From Pachypanchax playfairii (lineage: Eukaryota; Chordata; Actinopteri; Cyprinodontiformes; Aplocheilidae), in assembly GCA_006937955.1 (NCBI GenBank), contig SSNP01000081.1, positions 1,392,076 to 1,456,075 of the forward strand: a DNA stretch of 64,000 bases, written 5' to 3'. The translations under genes and the position numbers were made by a program. A model generated the notes under the pieces. The model ran no database searches and was not told the origin of the DNA. It was given only the letters and a program-made list of their open reading frames with translations. Numbering within the stretch: the first letter of the stretch is position 1; every line of letters begins with the position of its first letter. Shown in pieces: positions 12,425 through 27,400 of the stretch.

Positions 12425-15400
12425 ATGAGTGCAGCAGCTCTGGAGAAGTACTGCGGGTCAGTCTTCTGGGTGAGTTTAACAGATAGATCTGATCTTTTAT
12501 TTTTTTACAATATTTCTTTTAACTTATACCGTCTAATCTTTGAGCTTTGAAAGATAAAAGATGTGCTTCATCGCTGTTCAGACATTCTGAACATGTGACT
12601 ACAGCGATGACTCTGGAAATGATTCAACAAGTCAAACACAGATTACGTCTCTAAACATTAAAGAAAAAAGTTGAGTCTGTTACTAACTGATGGACATTAT
12701 CTAAAAAAAATCTAGAAGATAATATTTTCAGCTGTTTTGATCTTCAGTAAAATATGTTGATTCCTTTTCTATCAAAAAAGCCATTTCTGATTTGGAAAGG
12801 GTTTTAATATTTTATTCTCTTGGTCAGACTAAACATATTTATTACTTATTCCTTTTTTTCAACATTTTACAATCAAGCTGTTAAATTCCCTATAAGTTAT
12901 TAAAAACATATATAATGTAAAACAATAAAATAATATAACAGTAACAATCTTCTTCTTTCAGGTCTCTTTTTGTAAATTGGCCAACAGTCATTTGGGTTAC
13001 ATTTAACTAATTTTTAATGAAATTCTGAGCAGTATTAACGTATATTTACATATGTTTTCTAGAATGCCTCATATGTAGATAGAGAGGACCCAGATCTTCC
13101 AGTATGTATGGAGCAGACGGTTCTGGTCTGGATCCCTCTGGGGTTCCTGTACCTCTGTGCCCCAAAGCATCTTATGTCTTTGTGCAGAAGAACACGTGCA
13201 AACACAAAACACATGTCCAGGCTTTATCTCTTCAAACAGGTAACACACTCAAAGATGTTTACTTTTAATTACAATAAAAAGAAAACTTTTATAAAACTTG
13301 CATTTCCATCAGGATGTCTGTCCCACATTTGTCTGTTCTCCCCTCAGCTTGTGGTGTTTCTATTGTTCCTGACGGCCATCGCAGGTTTGGTCGTCACTGT
13401 AGTAGAAGATTTTGGTCCAAGTAGCGCAGCAGAGAAAAATTCTGCTGTATACTACACAAACCCAGTTATCTATGCTGTCACATGGGTACATTTTAACCTT
13501 TATTTTTTTTATTTTCTCTAATCCTTGAGATCGATCATACAACCTATTTTTTATGTTCTGATTGATCTTTTCTTTTAGATCCTTGTGCTGTTGTGTCATG
13601 AAGGAGTGAGGAGAAAGGAACGAGTGGTAGACTCCACCACTCTCTTTCTTTTCTGGCTTCTCCTTGTTTTGTGTGACATTTTTCCATTCCAGACCCTCCT
13701 ACGAGAGGCTCTAAGGCTGGTATGATCAAAGATGAAAGATTGAGTCGTTGAGAACTGATGCACCATTCACTGCTTCATCTCATCATTCTTTCATATATTT
13801 TTGTTCAGGGAGAAGTCAAGGATATCCCTCGTTTCTCCCTCTTTTACATCTCCTTTGGGCTGGAAGTGATTGCACTCATCCTCTCTGCCGTGGCTGATAT
13901 CCCTCAAGAGGATAAAGAGCTTGTAAAAAAGGTTCATTTGTGTTCTTTGTGTTTGAGATCATGACCTTCCACATAAAAAATTAAAAACTCACCATAAGCA
14001 TCTTTTATGATTCACAGAATCCCGAGGCTGGTGCGGCTTTCTTAAGCAGAATCACTTTTAATTGGTTCAACAGTATGGTGGTGAAAGGGTACAAACAGCC
14101 CCTGGTTCAGGAGGACATGTGGGACCTGAACGAGGCGGACGGCACCTCCTACATCAGCCAGCGTTTTCAGGAAGAAATGAGGGTTGAGTTGGGAAAAGCT
14201 CGAGTTCGATTCCAAAAGAAGTTGAAGAAAACGGTGCTTAATAAAGTTCTACAAGAAGAGAGCTCTCAAAATGGCTTCTCTAAAAGTTTGGGGAAAGGTG
14301 TGAGTCAGGATGTTCTGATGATGGTGAGAACCTTCAAATACGTGTCTGATAGTTCGTCGTTGAGTTTCAGTTTATTTTAAGAAGCACCAGTGATTCCGTT
14401 CCAGGTTTGTTGTTCTGTTTTTAAAGACTGTGTTCACGTATTTTGTTTCAGGAGGATAAAGAGAAGAAAGACAAAGGAAAGAAGAAGAAAAAAGACAAAA
14501 AGGAGGAAACGAACTATCCAGATTCATGGCTGATCACCACCATTTACAAAACCTTTAAAGGGCTTCTGATTAAATCTGCCTTCTTCAAACTTCTACAGGA
14601 CGTTCTGGCTTTTGTCAGCCCTCAGCTCCTCAAGTGAGTCACATTTTTAAAATGATTAAGAGATCATCCTTGTTTTATCTATCTTGTCAGCTAATGAACA
14701 GATTTTTTTAACAGTTTTCTTACACATTTGAGATGAATGTGCTGTATGGCCCTTAGTCAAACATGAGGTCAGGCAGAATTCATTTCTACAGTTCACTGAT
14801 GCTTTTTGCTGTTAGTTATCACCTGAGCTACAAACCAGTTAACCCCCAAATATATTAACAATATTAAAGCTTCTCTGGCCTCAATAAAACATTTAGAAGC
14901 AATAAAATGTTGTTTAATGAAATATGATGCAAGTTTGTGTTGTTTTCCACTTACAAGACAAATATAAAGGTTTTTATGGGCTTTATTAATATCTAATATA
15001 CATGGACATTGAAAAGGATTCGTGAGCTCATGTTTTCATTAATAAATTGGTGAAACGCTGTGTAACGGCTGGTTGAAGCAACACTGCTTCATTAATGTGT
15101 TTCCCTAAAACAGATCCAGAGAATGATGACAGAGATAAAAGTAGAAATAAAAGACTTCACGATAGGCATGCTCGAGTCAAACCCATTTTCATGCAGCAGA
15201 GCCGAGAGTTGAACATTAAATATAATTTCTATGAACAACACAATCTGTAATCAAATGCTGCACAGAAAAAAGGCAGGGACTGTGCTGAATGTCACACTCT
15301 CAACACGTAAAGTTCTGAACTGTGAAACATGTAGATGTTATAGATAGAAGGTAATTGGAGTTTGAAATGAGCTGCAGCTGTCAGAACAACATGGTGTTGT

Positions 15401-18400
15401 TGATAATACAAGCTGCTGTGGTTAGGTTCTATCATGAATGTTACTTTTTCAAAGTTATCACACACACTCGTGCACACCTACAGGTCATTCAACTTAGTCA
15501 TGATAATTAGACTTGGTAAAAACACAAAAAACAGAAAGAAATACTTACATGACTTATATATGACAATATTAACTCTATGAGATTTTTCAGTGGGTTTTGG
15601 TCTTTTTTCAGTCTCTTTCCCTCCTCCTTCTGCTCTGATATCGCTGTTTTTCTGTAAAATTGTAAAGTTTGTTTACATCCACCATGACGCTGAGACTGAC
15701 TGTGTTTGATCAGCAGAACTTGAAGCCTTTGGAACCAATTTTGGCTCAAACATATTCGGCTGTGTGTCACAATTCTGGTTCTATTTACGTTGTCACATCT
15801 CCTGAGTCAATGTCTTGTTCAGAAAGAAAAACTCTCAGAAATGAGAGATTCTTGATTGGCCATTTTCTGCCTTAGTTACTCTCAATGTAATCTCTTTATT
15901 TTGTCGCTTTTTCTCAAATAAATATTCATATTTGAGACTGGAAATCTGCACATGCTGGTCTGTGTGGAAAAATGTCCACAGGACAAGAATGTATATTGAT
16001 TGATATGAAGTAGTAAAATGACATATAACAATTTCATATCGGAGACATTTTTTGCACTTGAACAAATTTTGCATCCTCAGTTTGGCAAGCAAATTAACCA
16101 CATTATCATTGTATGTTGTTATGTAAAAACAAACAAAGTATTTAATATATTTATGTTTTGAAATCTTTCTGTTAAATATTTTTCAAATACAAACCATCAA
16201 AAACCTTCCACAAACATATGATCCCTGTATAACATATTTACCTGAGAGCTGTGAAGCCTCTGGTTCTTGTATTAGTTTAATGCTGCTTTAAATGCTTCTT
16301 TATTCTCTTCTTTCTTAGGATGATGATTTCTTTCACACAGGATAAATCAAATCATGCCTGGGAGGGATATTTATATGCAGTTCTGTTGCTGGTGGTGGCT
16401 CTTCTACAGTCTCTGTTCCTACAACAATATTTCCAGCAGTGTTTTGTTCTGGGGATGAAGGTTCGCACTGCCATCATGGCTGCTGTGTACAAAAAGGTAA
16501 CAGAAGCACAACATCTTATAAACAATCCAACTTCCTGGAAAAGCTGAAAAATTGTATTTAGGATTTTTTTTCCAAATGCAACTAAAACCTAAATGTTTAT
16601 TTTTATGAGGATTTGAACATGAGATACAAAACGAGGGACATGTTTTTTGTATCCTTTGACCAAGGTGAAGAAAAATCTAACTTCTTTTCCCTTTTTCCAT
16701 AAGTGTAATTTGTACTTATTACGGTATTAAAAGTTGAGTTTTTGTCGGAAAGTACAATTTTACATAAAGTTCAGATAGAACAGAACTGTTTCCTTTGAGT
16801 TTTGGGCCAAATTTCTGGTTGTTATAATGTGCTCACAAGTATATGAACGCTAGATGTTGCACATTGTAATATTATTTTCACCACTATAAATGGTGCAAAC
16901 AAATCTTACAAGCTGCAAAGTAAAAATGTCCTTGTAAACCTATAATGATGTATTATAACGTCACAGAACATTTCTGAATTTGTGCAAAAGAAATGTAACT
17001 ATAGTCAAGATGTGCTCTCTTAAAGTAAGGCAAACAAAAAATCCTTGTAGCATTGGATTTTTAAATCACAATACTTTTGGTATTATTTATTCCTAAAGTG
17101 TTGGGAATTTAACTTTAACTCAACAGTTGTCTCATTTAATTCCCTTTGTTCTTTGCTTAAACATGGTTACTTCTTTCTTTCCAAGGCGTTGGGGATGTCT
17201 AATGATAATCGTAAAGAGTCAACAGTCGGGGAAACGGTGAACCTCATGTCAGCAGATGCCCAGCGCTTCAATGATGTGACCAACTTCATCCACCTGCTGT
17301 GGTCCTGCCCGCTACAGATTGTTATATCCATTGTTTTCCTGTGGCTGGAGCTGGGACCATCTGTGCTGGCAGGACTACTTGTAATGGTGCTGATGGTGCC
17401 AATTAATGGAGTCTTGGCCAACAAGGCCCGGAAACTGCAGGTGAGCAAAATTAGGAAACATATGATTGTTTATATGATCTGTAATGTGTCAGAAAAATTA
17501 TTTTTCTACCTTATTTTGTTTTTGACATAACAAACATCTAGAGATGTTGGGAATTTCTTGAACAGAATAACATGGCAGGTGCCAGGCTTGTTAACCCCCC
17601 CCCGCATTCGCTCCGATGCTCAGGTCGACCAATATTGTTCACCAAACCCACTCGGATCCCCGATCTGAGCAGGACAATAAAATATCATGAGTTCAGCTCA
17701 CTAATCATGCTCTCCAGCCCCGCTGATCACACACTGACTCTGATAAAAGAAGCTCCTACCTGTTTGAAGCTCAGTCATAGATTCAGTCCATGGCAACGAG
17801 CTCGTAGTTGTCCCGCGGCTCTTCTAGAGCAAACCAAAACTTTCTGCAGTCTCCTCCTAAGATCCTCTGTCCTCCTCACACACCATCCTGCACGCCCCAC
17901 TTATCCAATAAAATTAAAAAAAAACAATAAAATCCTCTGTGGTGTGTTCCAGTCGAAGCTCCTCCACTTCAGCAACATGTAGCTACGTATTAGCTAGCTG
18001 CTAATAAAAAAACGTTTCCACACAGAACTTGCTCGTCACATGGGAAACCTCAGAGGAATCCTCTATGGCAAGCAAATAAGGTATATAATCACCACATGTC
18101 CCCTGTGCTTCCAGCTGCTTGACCTGCAGACTCCACAGTACCAGCCTCAATGTGCTGGATTATTTACGGTATTAGGCAACCCAAAATGGTGCCCGCTGCT
18201 CTGCCAGCTATTGGCTGGTAGATGTAAACAAAATGCCAACGTTGTGCCCGCCAAAATGAATATTTTATAATATTTTACTTCAAATATAATTTTTAAAGGA
18301 AATGCTGTATTTTCATTCTACAACCCTCTAAAACACCCCTTGGAGGCATTATTTTGTTAAAAATATTGCTTTTCATGAAAATATTCCATATCCCACCTTT

Positions 18401-21400
18401 AATAATAAGGTACATGTTTGCTTACAGGTAGAAAACATGAAATTTAAAGACAAGAGGCTGAAAATTATGAATGAAATGCTCAATGGAATCAAGGTAAGTC
18501 ATTTGTTGCAATTATTTAAGTTCCTTCTTGGGGTGTTTCCTTATTCTTATTACATGTCTAAAATGTTTCAGATTTTGAAGCTGTTTGCATGGGAGCCATC
18601 GTTCCAAACACAGGTGGAAGGAATAAGGGCCGATGAGCTGGATGTCATGAAAAAGTTTGCCTACTTGACTTCCGTGTCCACGTTCATCTTTACCTGCGCC
18701 CCTGCAGTGGTGAGCTTTCCATCACTGCTCAAAGCTATCGTATTATCTCACAAAATGTTTTTATTTTTCTCACATTGTCCTTTTTTTTGTCTCATTCTTT
18801 CGTGGACAGGTTTCTCTTGTCACGTTTGCGGTGTTCGTTAACGTGGGCACAGACAACATATTAACTGCTGAGAAAGCTTTCACTTCCATCTCTCTATTCA
18901 ACATCCTCCGATTTCCACTTGCCATGCTGCCCATGCTTATTGCTTCTATTGTGCAGGTAAGGAAACAGCAAAAAATCCTTCAGGAATATAAACCAGACAT
19001 ATGTTAAAAGCCTGTTTGCCTTGGTTTTTCACCCTTCAGACAACAGTGTCTAAAAAGCGTCTGGAAAAGTTTCTTGGAGGGGATGATCTTGAAAGTGACA
19101 TTGTGAGACATGACCCCAGTTTCAGTAGGTTTGCGATAAATATCTGCACAATTTAATGATTAGAAATACTGGTACATGTTTAAAACTAATATGTTTTCAC
19201 CTCCTAGATTCTGCTATTAGCATAAATGATAGTTCCTTCGCTTGGGAAAGAGATGCTGAGCCTCTGCTGAAAAAGTATGTCTGTTGTTATGTTACAATCA
19301 AAGATATTTGAGCATGATCGAACTTATTTGAACCTTTTGTGTTGTTATTTCTTTCTCTTTATCAGCGTGTCATTGGATGTTAAGCCTGGTCGGCTGGTTG
19401 CTGTGGTGGGAGCCGTGGGCTCAGGAAAGTCCTCTCTCATGTCAGCGCTCCTGGGAGAGATGCACTGCACTAAAGGCTTTATAAACATTCAGGTGATGTT
19501 TTGTTTTATGCAGATCTGATGCGCAAAATGTGTCTCATTCTGTTCAGCGTCTCATTAAGTTAATATTTTAAATGGATTAAATTTTAATGATTTTTGTTAT
19601 TATTACTCCACAAAATGATTTGCTGATTATATTACGGCAGAATTTTAAAAGAAATTTGTTATTCTTTCTTCCCACTCAGCTTTTAAAGGGACACAAAATC
19701 AAACATGGTTCAGCAGTCCACACGGTTTATTTTCACTTTTTTAATTCAGTTGATCTCCGTCAGTCCATTTGTACTGGTGAGGGAGAGAACATTTACAATA
19801 CAGCTATGGAAGTGCACAAGTGAATGAGGGACATTTTATTATTTTCTACTCTTTTAGAAACACCGTTTAGAAATAATTTCTGAGTATCCCTGAGTTTACA
19901 ATAAAATAAAGTCAGAAAAGTGTATGCAAGATGTTAATTTGGTTCATAAACTAATTAAAAGTCAGTTTTTAATTATGTAATTGTAATTATGTTATGTAAA
20001 GTATTTGGGGCAGTAATAAAAGCTCTATATGAATAAAGTCTGAGCTCACCCGGATGGGAGCTGAAGCTTGTACACAGTGTCTCAGCTGGACTCTGTTGGA
20101 CAGAGATTTCTGATCCTGTTCATCCTGGAATTCTTCTTCTGTGGTTTGTCAACAGCCACTTTGTCCCTTGGTTGTGTGTCTGGATCTAGAAGTCCAACAG
20201 TATCTCAGTGATGTAATTTTCCAACACTCCTGGTGAAGCCTCCCACTTTGACTGAGGGACCTTCAACCCAAACTCATCGCAGATGTTCCTGGACACTATT
20301 CCAGCCTCTTAAATGTTGCTATTATGTGTTGGACTATCTCAGGGTGTCTTTGCATAGTCTGCATCTTGGATCCTGTCTATTGTGTTAGATCCTGGATTTT
20401 ATTGAACTTATGTGGCCATGATCAGGGTCTCTGAGGTGTACTGCAGTCCAGCCTTCTCTCGCCACTCATAGGATTTGATGATGTCAGCCACTTGCTGAAT
20501 CTGCCTGTGATACATGCTGTGCGGGGCTTTATCCCTCCATGATGGTTTGTCCTGCTCTCCTCGTCCACACTGAGACACTCACTTAGCTGTTTATCATTGG
20601 AAGCTTTTTTCTAATGTGTCCTGTGTCTGGATCTGTGATGTCTCTTAAGCTTCCAGCTGATAAGGGTTTTCAAGATCACTTTGAAGGTATTGACTACGCT
20701 GACTATTGACTGGCTTGATAGAAGTTGGTACATTATAAAACATCAGACACAGACACACGTTTTGCCACAGATCATTGACATTTATTTATTTTTTATTTTT
20801 TAATTGAAGGTAATTCAGAGAAAGCTAGATTTCTAATAAATGCAGTTTAAAGCCCTGGTTGTTCAAGGACAATTGCATCTTTAACCATGTTTACTTACAG
20901 AAAAGTCCACTATAAAAAAATGTTCAGGCATTCTAATCTTTTCAAACATTTCTATGAAAATTACAGAAATATCTTTTTTTTACTTCATGTTGTATTTTCT
21001 GACATAAATGAACCTTTACTTTTTCTTATTTCCATTCAGGGCTCCCTTGCATTTGTACCACAACAAGCCTGGATCCAAAATGCCACTCTGAGGGATAATA
21101 TCTTGTTTGGATCTGAACATGAAGACAGGAGATTTCAAGATGTATTAGAAGCCTGTGCTCTTGGTCCCGATCTTAAGCTGCTGGCTGCAGGAGATCTCAC
21201 TGAGATCGGTGAAAAAGTATGTTTGTGTGTCTAGAGATGTTGTATTTCAAAGGATTTTTATGAAGAGCAGAGTTTGGCATATAAATCATACGTGATCTGG
21301 TTGTTTCTCCTCAGGGCATCAATCTCTCAGGAGGTCAGAAACAACGTGTGAGCTTGGCCAGAGCAGCTTATAGCCAAGCTGATATTTATCTGTTAGACGA

Positions 21401-24400
21401 TCCTTTATCTGCTGTGGACTCTCATGTGGGAAAGCATATATTTGATAAAGTTATTGGACCCAATGGACTTCTCAAAGACAAGGTTTGAACTCTTTAAACA
21501 ATTTTAGTTAAACATTTGATTGTTGTATTGGTCTCACAGTATTTGTAACTTTTTTGTGATGATGAACTTCCCCATTCATCATCAATTTTAATTAGCGATT
21601 TCATTTTCTGTGTCCGTTTATATCTCTGACGCTGTATATTTTTTAATACAAACAAATGTCCATTCTAACCAATTACAAACATAAAAGCCTAACAAAGATC
21701 AATTTGAAGAGGATTCACTTCAAGTAAAAAGACCTACTATGAACTGAATCAGTGTGTTTTTGTCACACAGACTCGTATCCTAGTGACTCATGGAATAAGC
21801 TTCCTGCCGTACGTAGATGAAGTCGTGGTCCTGGTGGATGGACAGGTTTCTGAGGTTGGATCCTACAAGAGTCTTCGTGCCAGCAAAGGGGCATTTTCTG
21901 AGTTTCTGGACACGTATGCAAAAGAGCACAGTAGCCAGAGCACTTCAGAGGAAGGTGATGAGGCCGTTCCCACATTTTCATCATTTTTCTAGCACCTAGT
22001 TGTGTATTTCTGGCATGTTGAAAGTATTCCTGTAAGTCTTACTTCTGTTATAGTTTTGATTCATGTCCTTTCAGATGATCACCAGGTGAAAGAGATGTTA
22101 GAACTCATGCCTGATGGGGAGGATGCTCAACCAGACATTTCCCCAGAAGATGTTGTTTCTTTCACGCTGAAGAGAGAGAACAGCATCCGTCGCAGCCAAC
22201 GAGGCAGCAGGTTTGACCAAACTGTAATATGTACTGAAAGATGATGTAAAAACAGAACAAAGCAACAACAATACAATATAACAAACTGTTTAATTGACAG
22301 ATTCTATCAATTCTCTCTCATTTCATCTGCTCTGTTCTGTTTTGTCTTCCTTTATTCAGTGTCCGCTTAAGAAAAAATAGCACTTTAAAAGTTTCTGAAA
22401 CAAATGCAGATACGAAAAAAGGTCAGAGGCTGATTGAAAAGGAAACAATGGAAACAGGACAGGTAGGACTTTTAGATTTTCTAACAGCACAAACGATATA
22501 GTGTTTATTATGTATTAGGACATTGTTATCCTGAGCATGTCTCCTGTTTGACGTCTAGGTGAAGTTCTCAGTGTACCTCCAGTACCTGCGTGCTATGGGC
22601 TGGGGATATGGTGTTTGGGTCTTCATCCTTTACTTCATCCAGAACATTGCTTTCATCGGTCAGAACTTGTGGCTGAGTGACTGGACCAATGATGCAGAGG
22701 AATACTACAACCAGACATACCCTAACTGGATGAGAGACACCAGGGTGGGGGTGTTCGGTGCTCTTGGAGTGGCTCAGGGTAACTAAAAAAAAGGCTTTTT
22801 GGAAGATTTTCAAATGTTCAGGACTTAGTTTTAAGGTTATTGTGAACTGTTTTCTCAAGTGGGATATAAGAGGGTCCACAACCTCAAATTGGCATCATCA
22901 AATTTTAAATATACTGTTACTTTATATTGCAAGTGGTCTTATTTTATCATTTGAAAACAAATGATTTTGCATTGATTGCAAGTTTATCTGTAAAAGCTAA
23001 ACTATTATATAAAAAAGGACTAAAGAATGCGTGTATGTTTTAAAATGACTATTTACATTAAAACCCTTATTGAACTGAATGTATAAAAGAAAACGAAGAC
23101 ACACTTTCTGTATTTTTTTTATCTTTTTATCATTTTTTGATGATCCCAAAGGGTTAAGCACCAAGTTCAGTGTTGCTTTGCAGAGTTTTTACAAGAATAA
23201 ATATCTGTTATGTCTTAAAATAAAGCCAGGCAATTAAAAAATTAATGATTTACAGTGTTTTGGCACCACAGAAATTAAAATGTCTCTTTAACTTAAGCTG
23301 ACAAGCCTTACTGTTGGTATGACAACACAGATGAAATAAAATTGTTTATCATTTTTAAAACAAATTTGATCTCAGGTTCAACAAGGTTCAGCACTCTGTG
23401 TTGCATCTCAAAGCATCTTTGAATGTATCTGAAGTGGAATTTGTCACGGTTTCCTGTTTGATTTATCATATCTAAACAGAATTTGTTACTTTCTGCTGTT
23501 ATTTGCTACAGCTTGACAGTATTTGAGCATGATAATAACTGTAGAAGCTTGATTAGTAATATTTGTTTTGGCACTTCGGAGGACAGTAATAAAGAAATGA
23601 TACACATACTTTTACAAAACTTACTAAAACCCTTTGATAAAACGTGTTAAAAAGAGATTTATCCTTCCATGCAGATGTAACATGGAACATAATTAAATAA
23701 ACCCAAACACCTTGTTGTTGATGTTAACATTTGCTCTGTTTTTTCAGATAGAGCTGCTATAATTACTCTGCTTTTATTGCAGGTCTCTTTGTGTTCCTCG
23801 GCACGCTACTTTTAGCCAGTGCTTCAGTTAATGCATCTCGGATCCTTCATTCACGACTACTTGACAACATACTGCGAGTGCCCATGCTTTTTTTCGACAC
23901 TACACCCATTGGAAGAGTGGTTAACCGCTTTGCAAAGGTAGCATTTTATGTTTCAATGGTTTATTATTTAATGAGGATTTTTCAAAACATGTATATTCAC
24001 TGTGATTTTCCTTTTTAAAGAAAAATCTGAAATGTTTTTAACTTATGTATGGATTGACTTCCCTCCTGCAGGACATATTCACCGTAGATGAAGCCATTCC
24101 TCAGTCTTTCCGCTCCTGGTTGTTGTGTCTTCTGGGTGTACTGGGGACGCTGTTTGTCATATGTCTGGCCACTCCCTTTTTCACCATAATCATCATTCCT
24201 CTGGCTGTGATCTACTACTTTGTACAGGTGAATTAACATGCACATGTGAAAGCACATGAAAGAAATACTCTCCACCTTATTGGATCTGGGTATCATGCAG
24301 CATTAATGCAGACACACAGAAATCATTCTGACCAGAGGTGCATTTAAAAAAACTGTTTCAAAACCGGTTTTCTAAGAACATCATAGAAAACAGCAGTATG

Positions 24401-27400
24401 TAAAAATGTCTTAAACAATATTTATTTGAACTTGATGTAATATTTCCTTTTTCCTTCTTTCCACATCCAGAGATTCTACGTGGCAACATCTCGACAGCTG
24501 CGTCGTCTGGACTCAGTGTCTCGCTCTCCAATTTACTCCCATTTTGGTGAGACTGTCTCTGGTCTGTCGGTGATACGAGCCTACAACCATCAGGAACGCT
24601 TCCTTAAACACAATGAAATAACTATAGATGAAAACCTCAAAAGTGTCTATCCGTGGATCGTATCAAACAGGTCAGTTCAAGACAGTCAAACTCTCAAAAT
24701 CCCTTTATCGTGTCTTTTTTAACTTGGACTGTAGTTATCGATATTTCACTAATTTGCCTTGTTTTGTGGGATTTTGCACGTTGTTTTTCCTAAACAGATG
24801 GTTGGCCATCCGACTGGAGTTTCTCGGAAACCTTGTTGTCTTTTTTTCCGCTTTATTTGCTGTAATTTCCAGGGATTCCATCGACAGCGGCCTTGTTGGC
24901 CTGTCCATCTCATACGCTCTCAATGTGAGTCGCTTCACCACACTCAGAAAGAGGCGATCACAAAAAGAACAGTAACCATGTTAACCAGTGCAGCTCTCGT
25001 TCCTGTTGGTTTTCAGGTAACTCAGACGCTCAACTGGTTGGTGAGGATGACGTCAGAGCTGGAGACTAATATCGTAGCCGTGGAAAGAGTGAGTGAATAC
25101 TCAAAGATTGAGAATGAGGTATGTCATCACTAATACACCTTTTATTTAACTGTAAAGGTTTATACACATTTACTGTATATCGTTTTTTCCAAGTTTCTAG
25201 TATATTGATAGATTTTTTTTTTACTTCTTATACATCAACAGATAAATATTCCTAAAAAATCAGCTTAAATACATCTGTGTTTTTCCTGCACAGGCTGAAT
25301 GGGTGACTCAGCGTCGGCCTCCAGATAACTGGCCGGAGGCAGGAAGGCTACAGTTTATAGACTACAAGGTCCGTTATAGACCTGAATTGGATCTGGTCCT
25401 GAAAGGAATCACTTGTGACATTTCCAGCACAGAGAAGGTTTGTGTGTGCATGTTTTTGTCTGAGTTAAAACACTTTATAATGGAGTGAATTAGAATTTCT
25501 AAATAAATTGGCTCCTTGAGCAGAGTTGCATTTAAATTAGGGTTTTTTTTTCTTTATTTTAAACCAAGTTAATAACATTAAAGCTCTAACACATATTTAA
25601 CAATAAAAAAATATATTTTTCTTACTCAACAGTTAAGTTTGCTAATGTTTCAAACTTTATCGATTCCATTTTGTTGTTGTTTTTGAGGCAAAAAGACTTT
25701 AAAGTCTCTTTTGTTCCTAAAAATATGGTTTATTTTTTTTCTATTTTGAATTAATTAACCAATCAAGAAAGAAATCAGCAGATTTACTATTGACAAGTGT
25801 GAAAAAAAAACCTGATGTATCATGAACTTCAGGTTTTATGGTCTTCCTGTCGTGTCTGCAGCAGTTGCATGTCGCTCTACACAATCGATGATATAAGAAG
25901 AAATAAGTTCATAATAATGGATCATCATTTCTCCCTTTGAAGTCAAACTGCTGACCAATAGGACTGTTCCCATTGCAGCCTCTTCACCATCAGGGTCCCT
26001 AAAGGAAATAATACAGTTCATCTCACCTCATCTCATCTTCTTTTTTTGCCTTTCATCTTTGGAATCATTCATTTACTCAGGTCTGGTCTCGGTTGATTTT
26101 CTTTGCAGCCTAATTGAAGGTTCTCTTTTATTTCTCCTTGGATTTCATTTTAATGAATCTAGAACTTCTTTGCCAATCTGTGTGTCTGTACATGCAAACT
26201 CAAGTGCAGGACACACAAATAAATCACAGACTACACACAACATCAAAAGTGGCTAAAATGATAACCCTCACTCGGAATGCTGCTGCTTCTATTAAACACA
26301 ATATTAGTGGAACTACTTTGGCTGTAGAAGCTTTTAAAAGTCCAAGGTTGATGCTTTTTATCGTATAAAAGCTCCAAATTATTGTGTTTATTTGACAGTT
26401 TGGTGCCAACTCGCAAAGTGTTTTTTTTTTATTGCTTTTTCTTTCAGGTTGGTATCGTGGGACGCACGGGAGCTGGAAAATCAAGTCTGACAAACTGCCT
26501 GTTTCGGATTATTGAAGCAGCTGAGGGACATATTGTCATTGATGATGTTGACATCGCCACAATCGGACTGCATGACCTGAGAAACAGGATAACCATCATT
26601 CCTCAGGTATGCATGTAAATAAAACTGAAATATACGCAGCATTCAGTCCAGCCTGGTTCCTAACTGATCCGACTCTGTGAGCGCAGGATCCGGTTCTGTT
26701 CTCCGGCACGCTGAGGATGAACTTGGATCCTTTTGATAAATTCAGTGACGAGGATATTTGGAGAGTTCTGGAGCTGTCCCATCTGAAGGATTACGTAGCA
26801 GGGCTGCAGGAAAAACTACAACATGAAGTAGCAGAGGGGGGGGAGAACCTCAGGTGGGCAACACTCTGTACATAGACGTATATGTCTCATTGCTCTCTGT
26901 GAATTACAATAAATGTTGATTTATTGATTGCAAATATGTGTAAATAATGTTTCCACCAAATGATGTGCAACACTTACCCAATCTTTACCCCAAAGATGTC
27001 AATCCTCTCTGTCTCAGTACAGAACATCCACGCATCTTTGGTGTTCTTTAACATCTACCACAAGTACAAAACCTTTCAGGATGTGTAAACCAGGGTCCAA
27101 TGATGGATCCAAAAGATTTTTAAACATGTTCCGTCCTCTTCCCAGTGTCGGACAGAGGCAGCTGCTGTGTCTGGCTCGAGCTCTGCTCAGGAAGTCTCGC
27201 ATCTTGATCCTGGATGAGGCCACGGCAGCTGTCGACCTGGAGACAGACGATCTGATTCAGAACACGATCCGTAATGAGTTCTCACACTGCACAGTTCTCA
27301 CCATCGCTCACCGTCTGCACAGCATCATGGACAGCTCCAGGTCAGGCGGTGATCCTCGCAGGGTTTTGATTGGATGCCTTAACACTTGTTTTATTCCTCT

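Noticed and set aside
17572..17982. 136-codon frame in abcc2 intron 9
   Set aside because: Lies in transposon-like DNA, has no domain, and the flanking abcc2 exons splice cleanly across it.
19110..19130. Alternative abcc2 exon 13 donor four bases downstream (GTTTGC)
   Set aside because: It would shift the frame and give a stop in exon 14; the GTAGGT donor at 19125 keeps the frame and yields the expected sequence.
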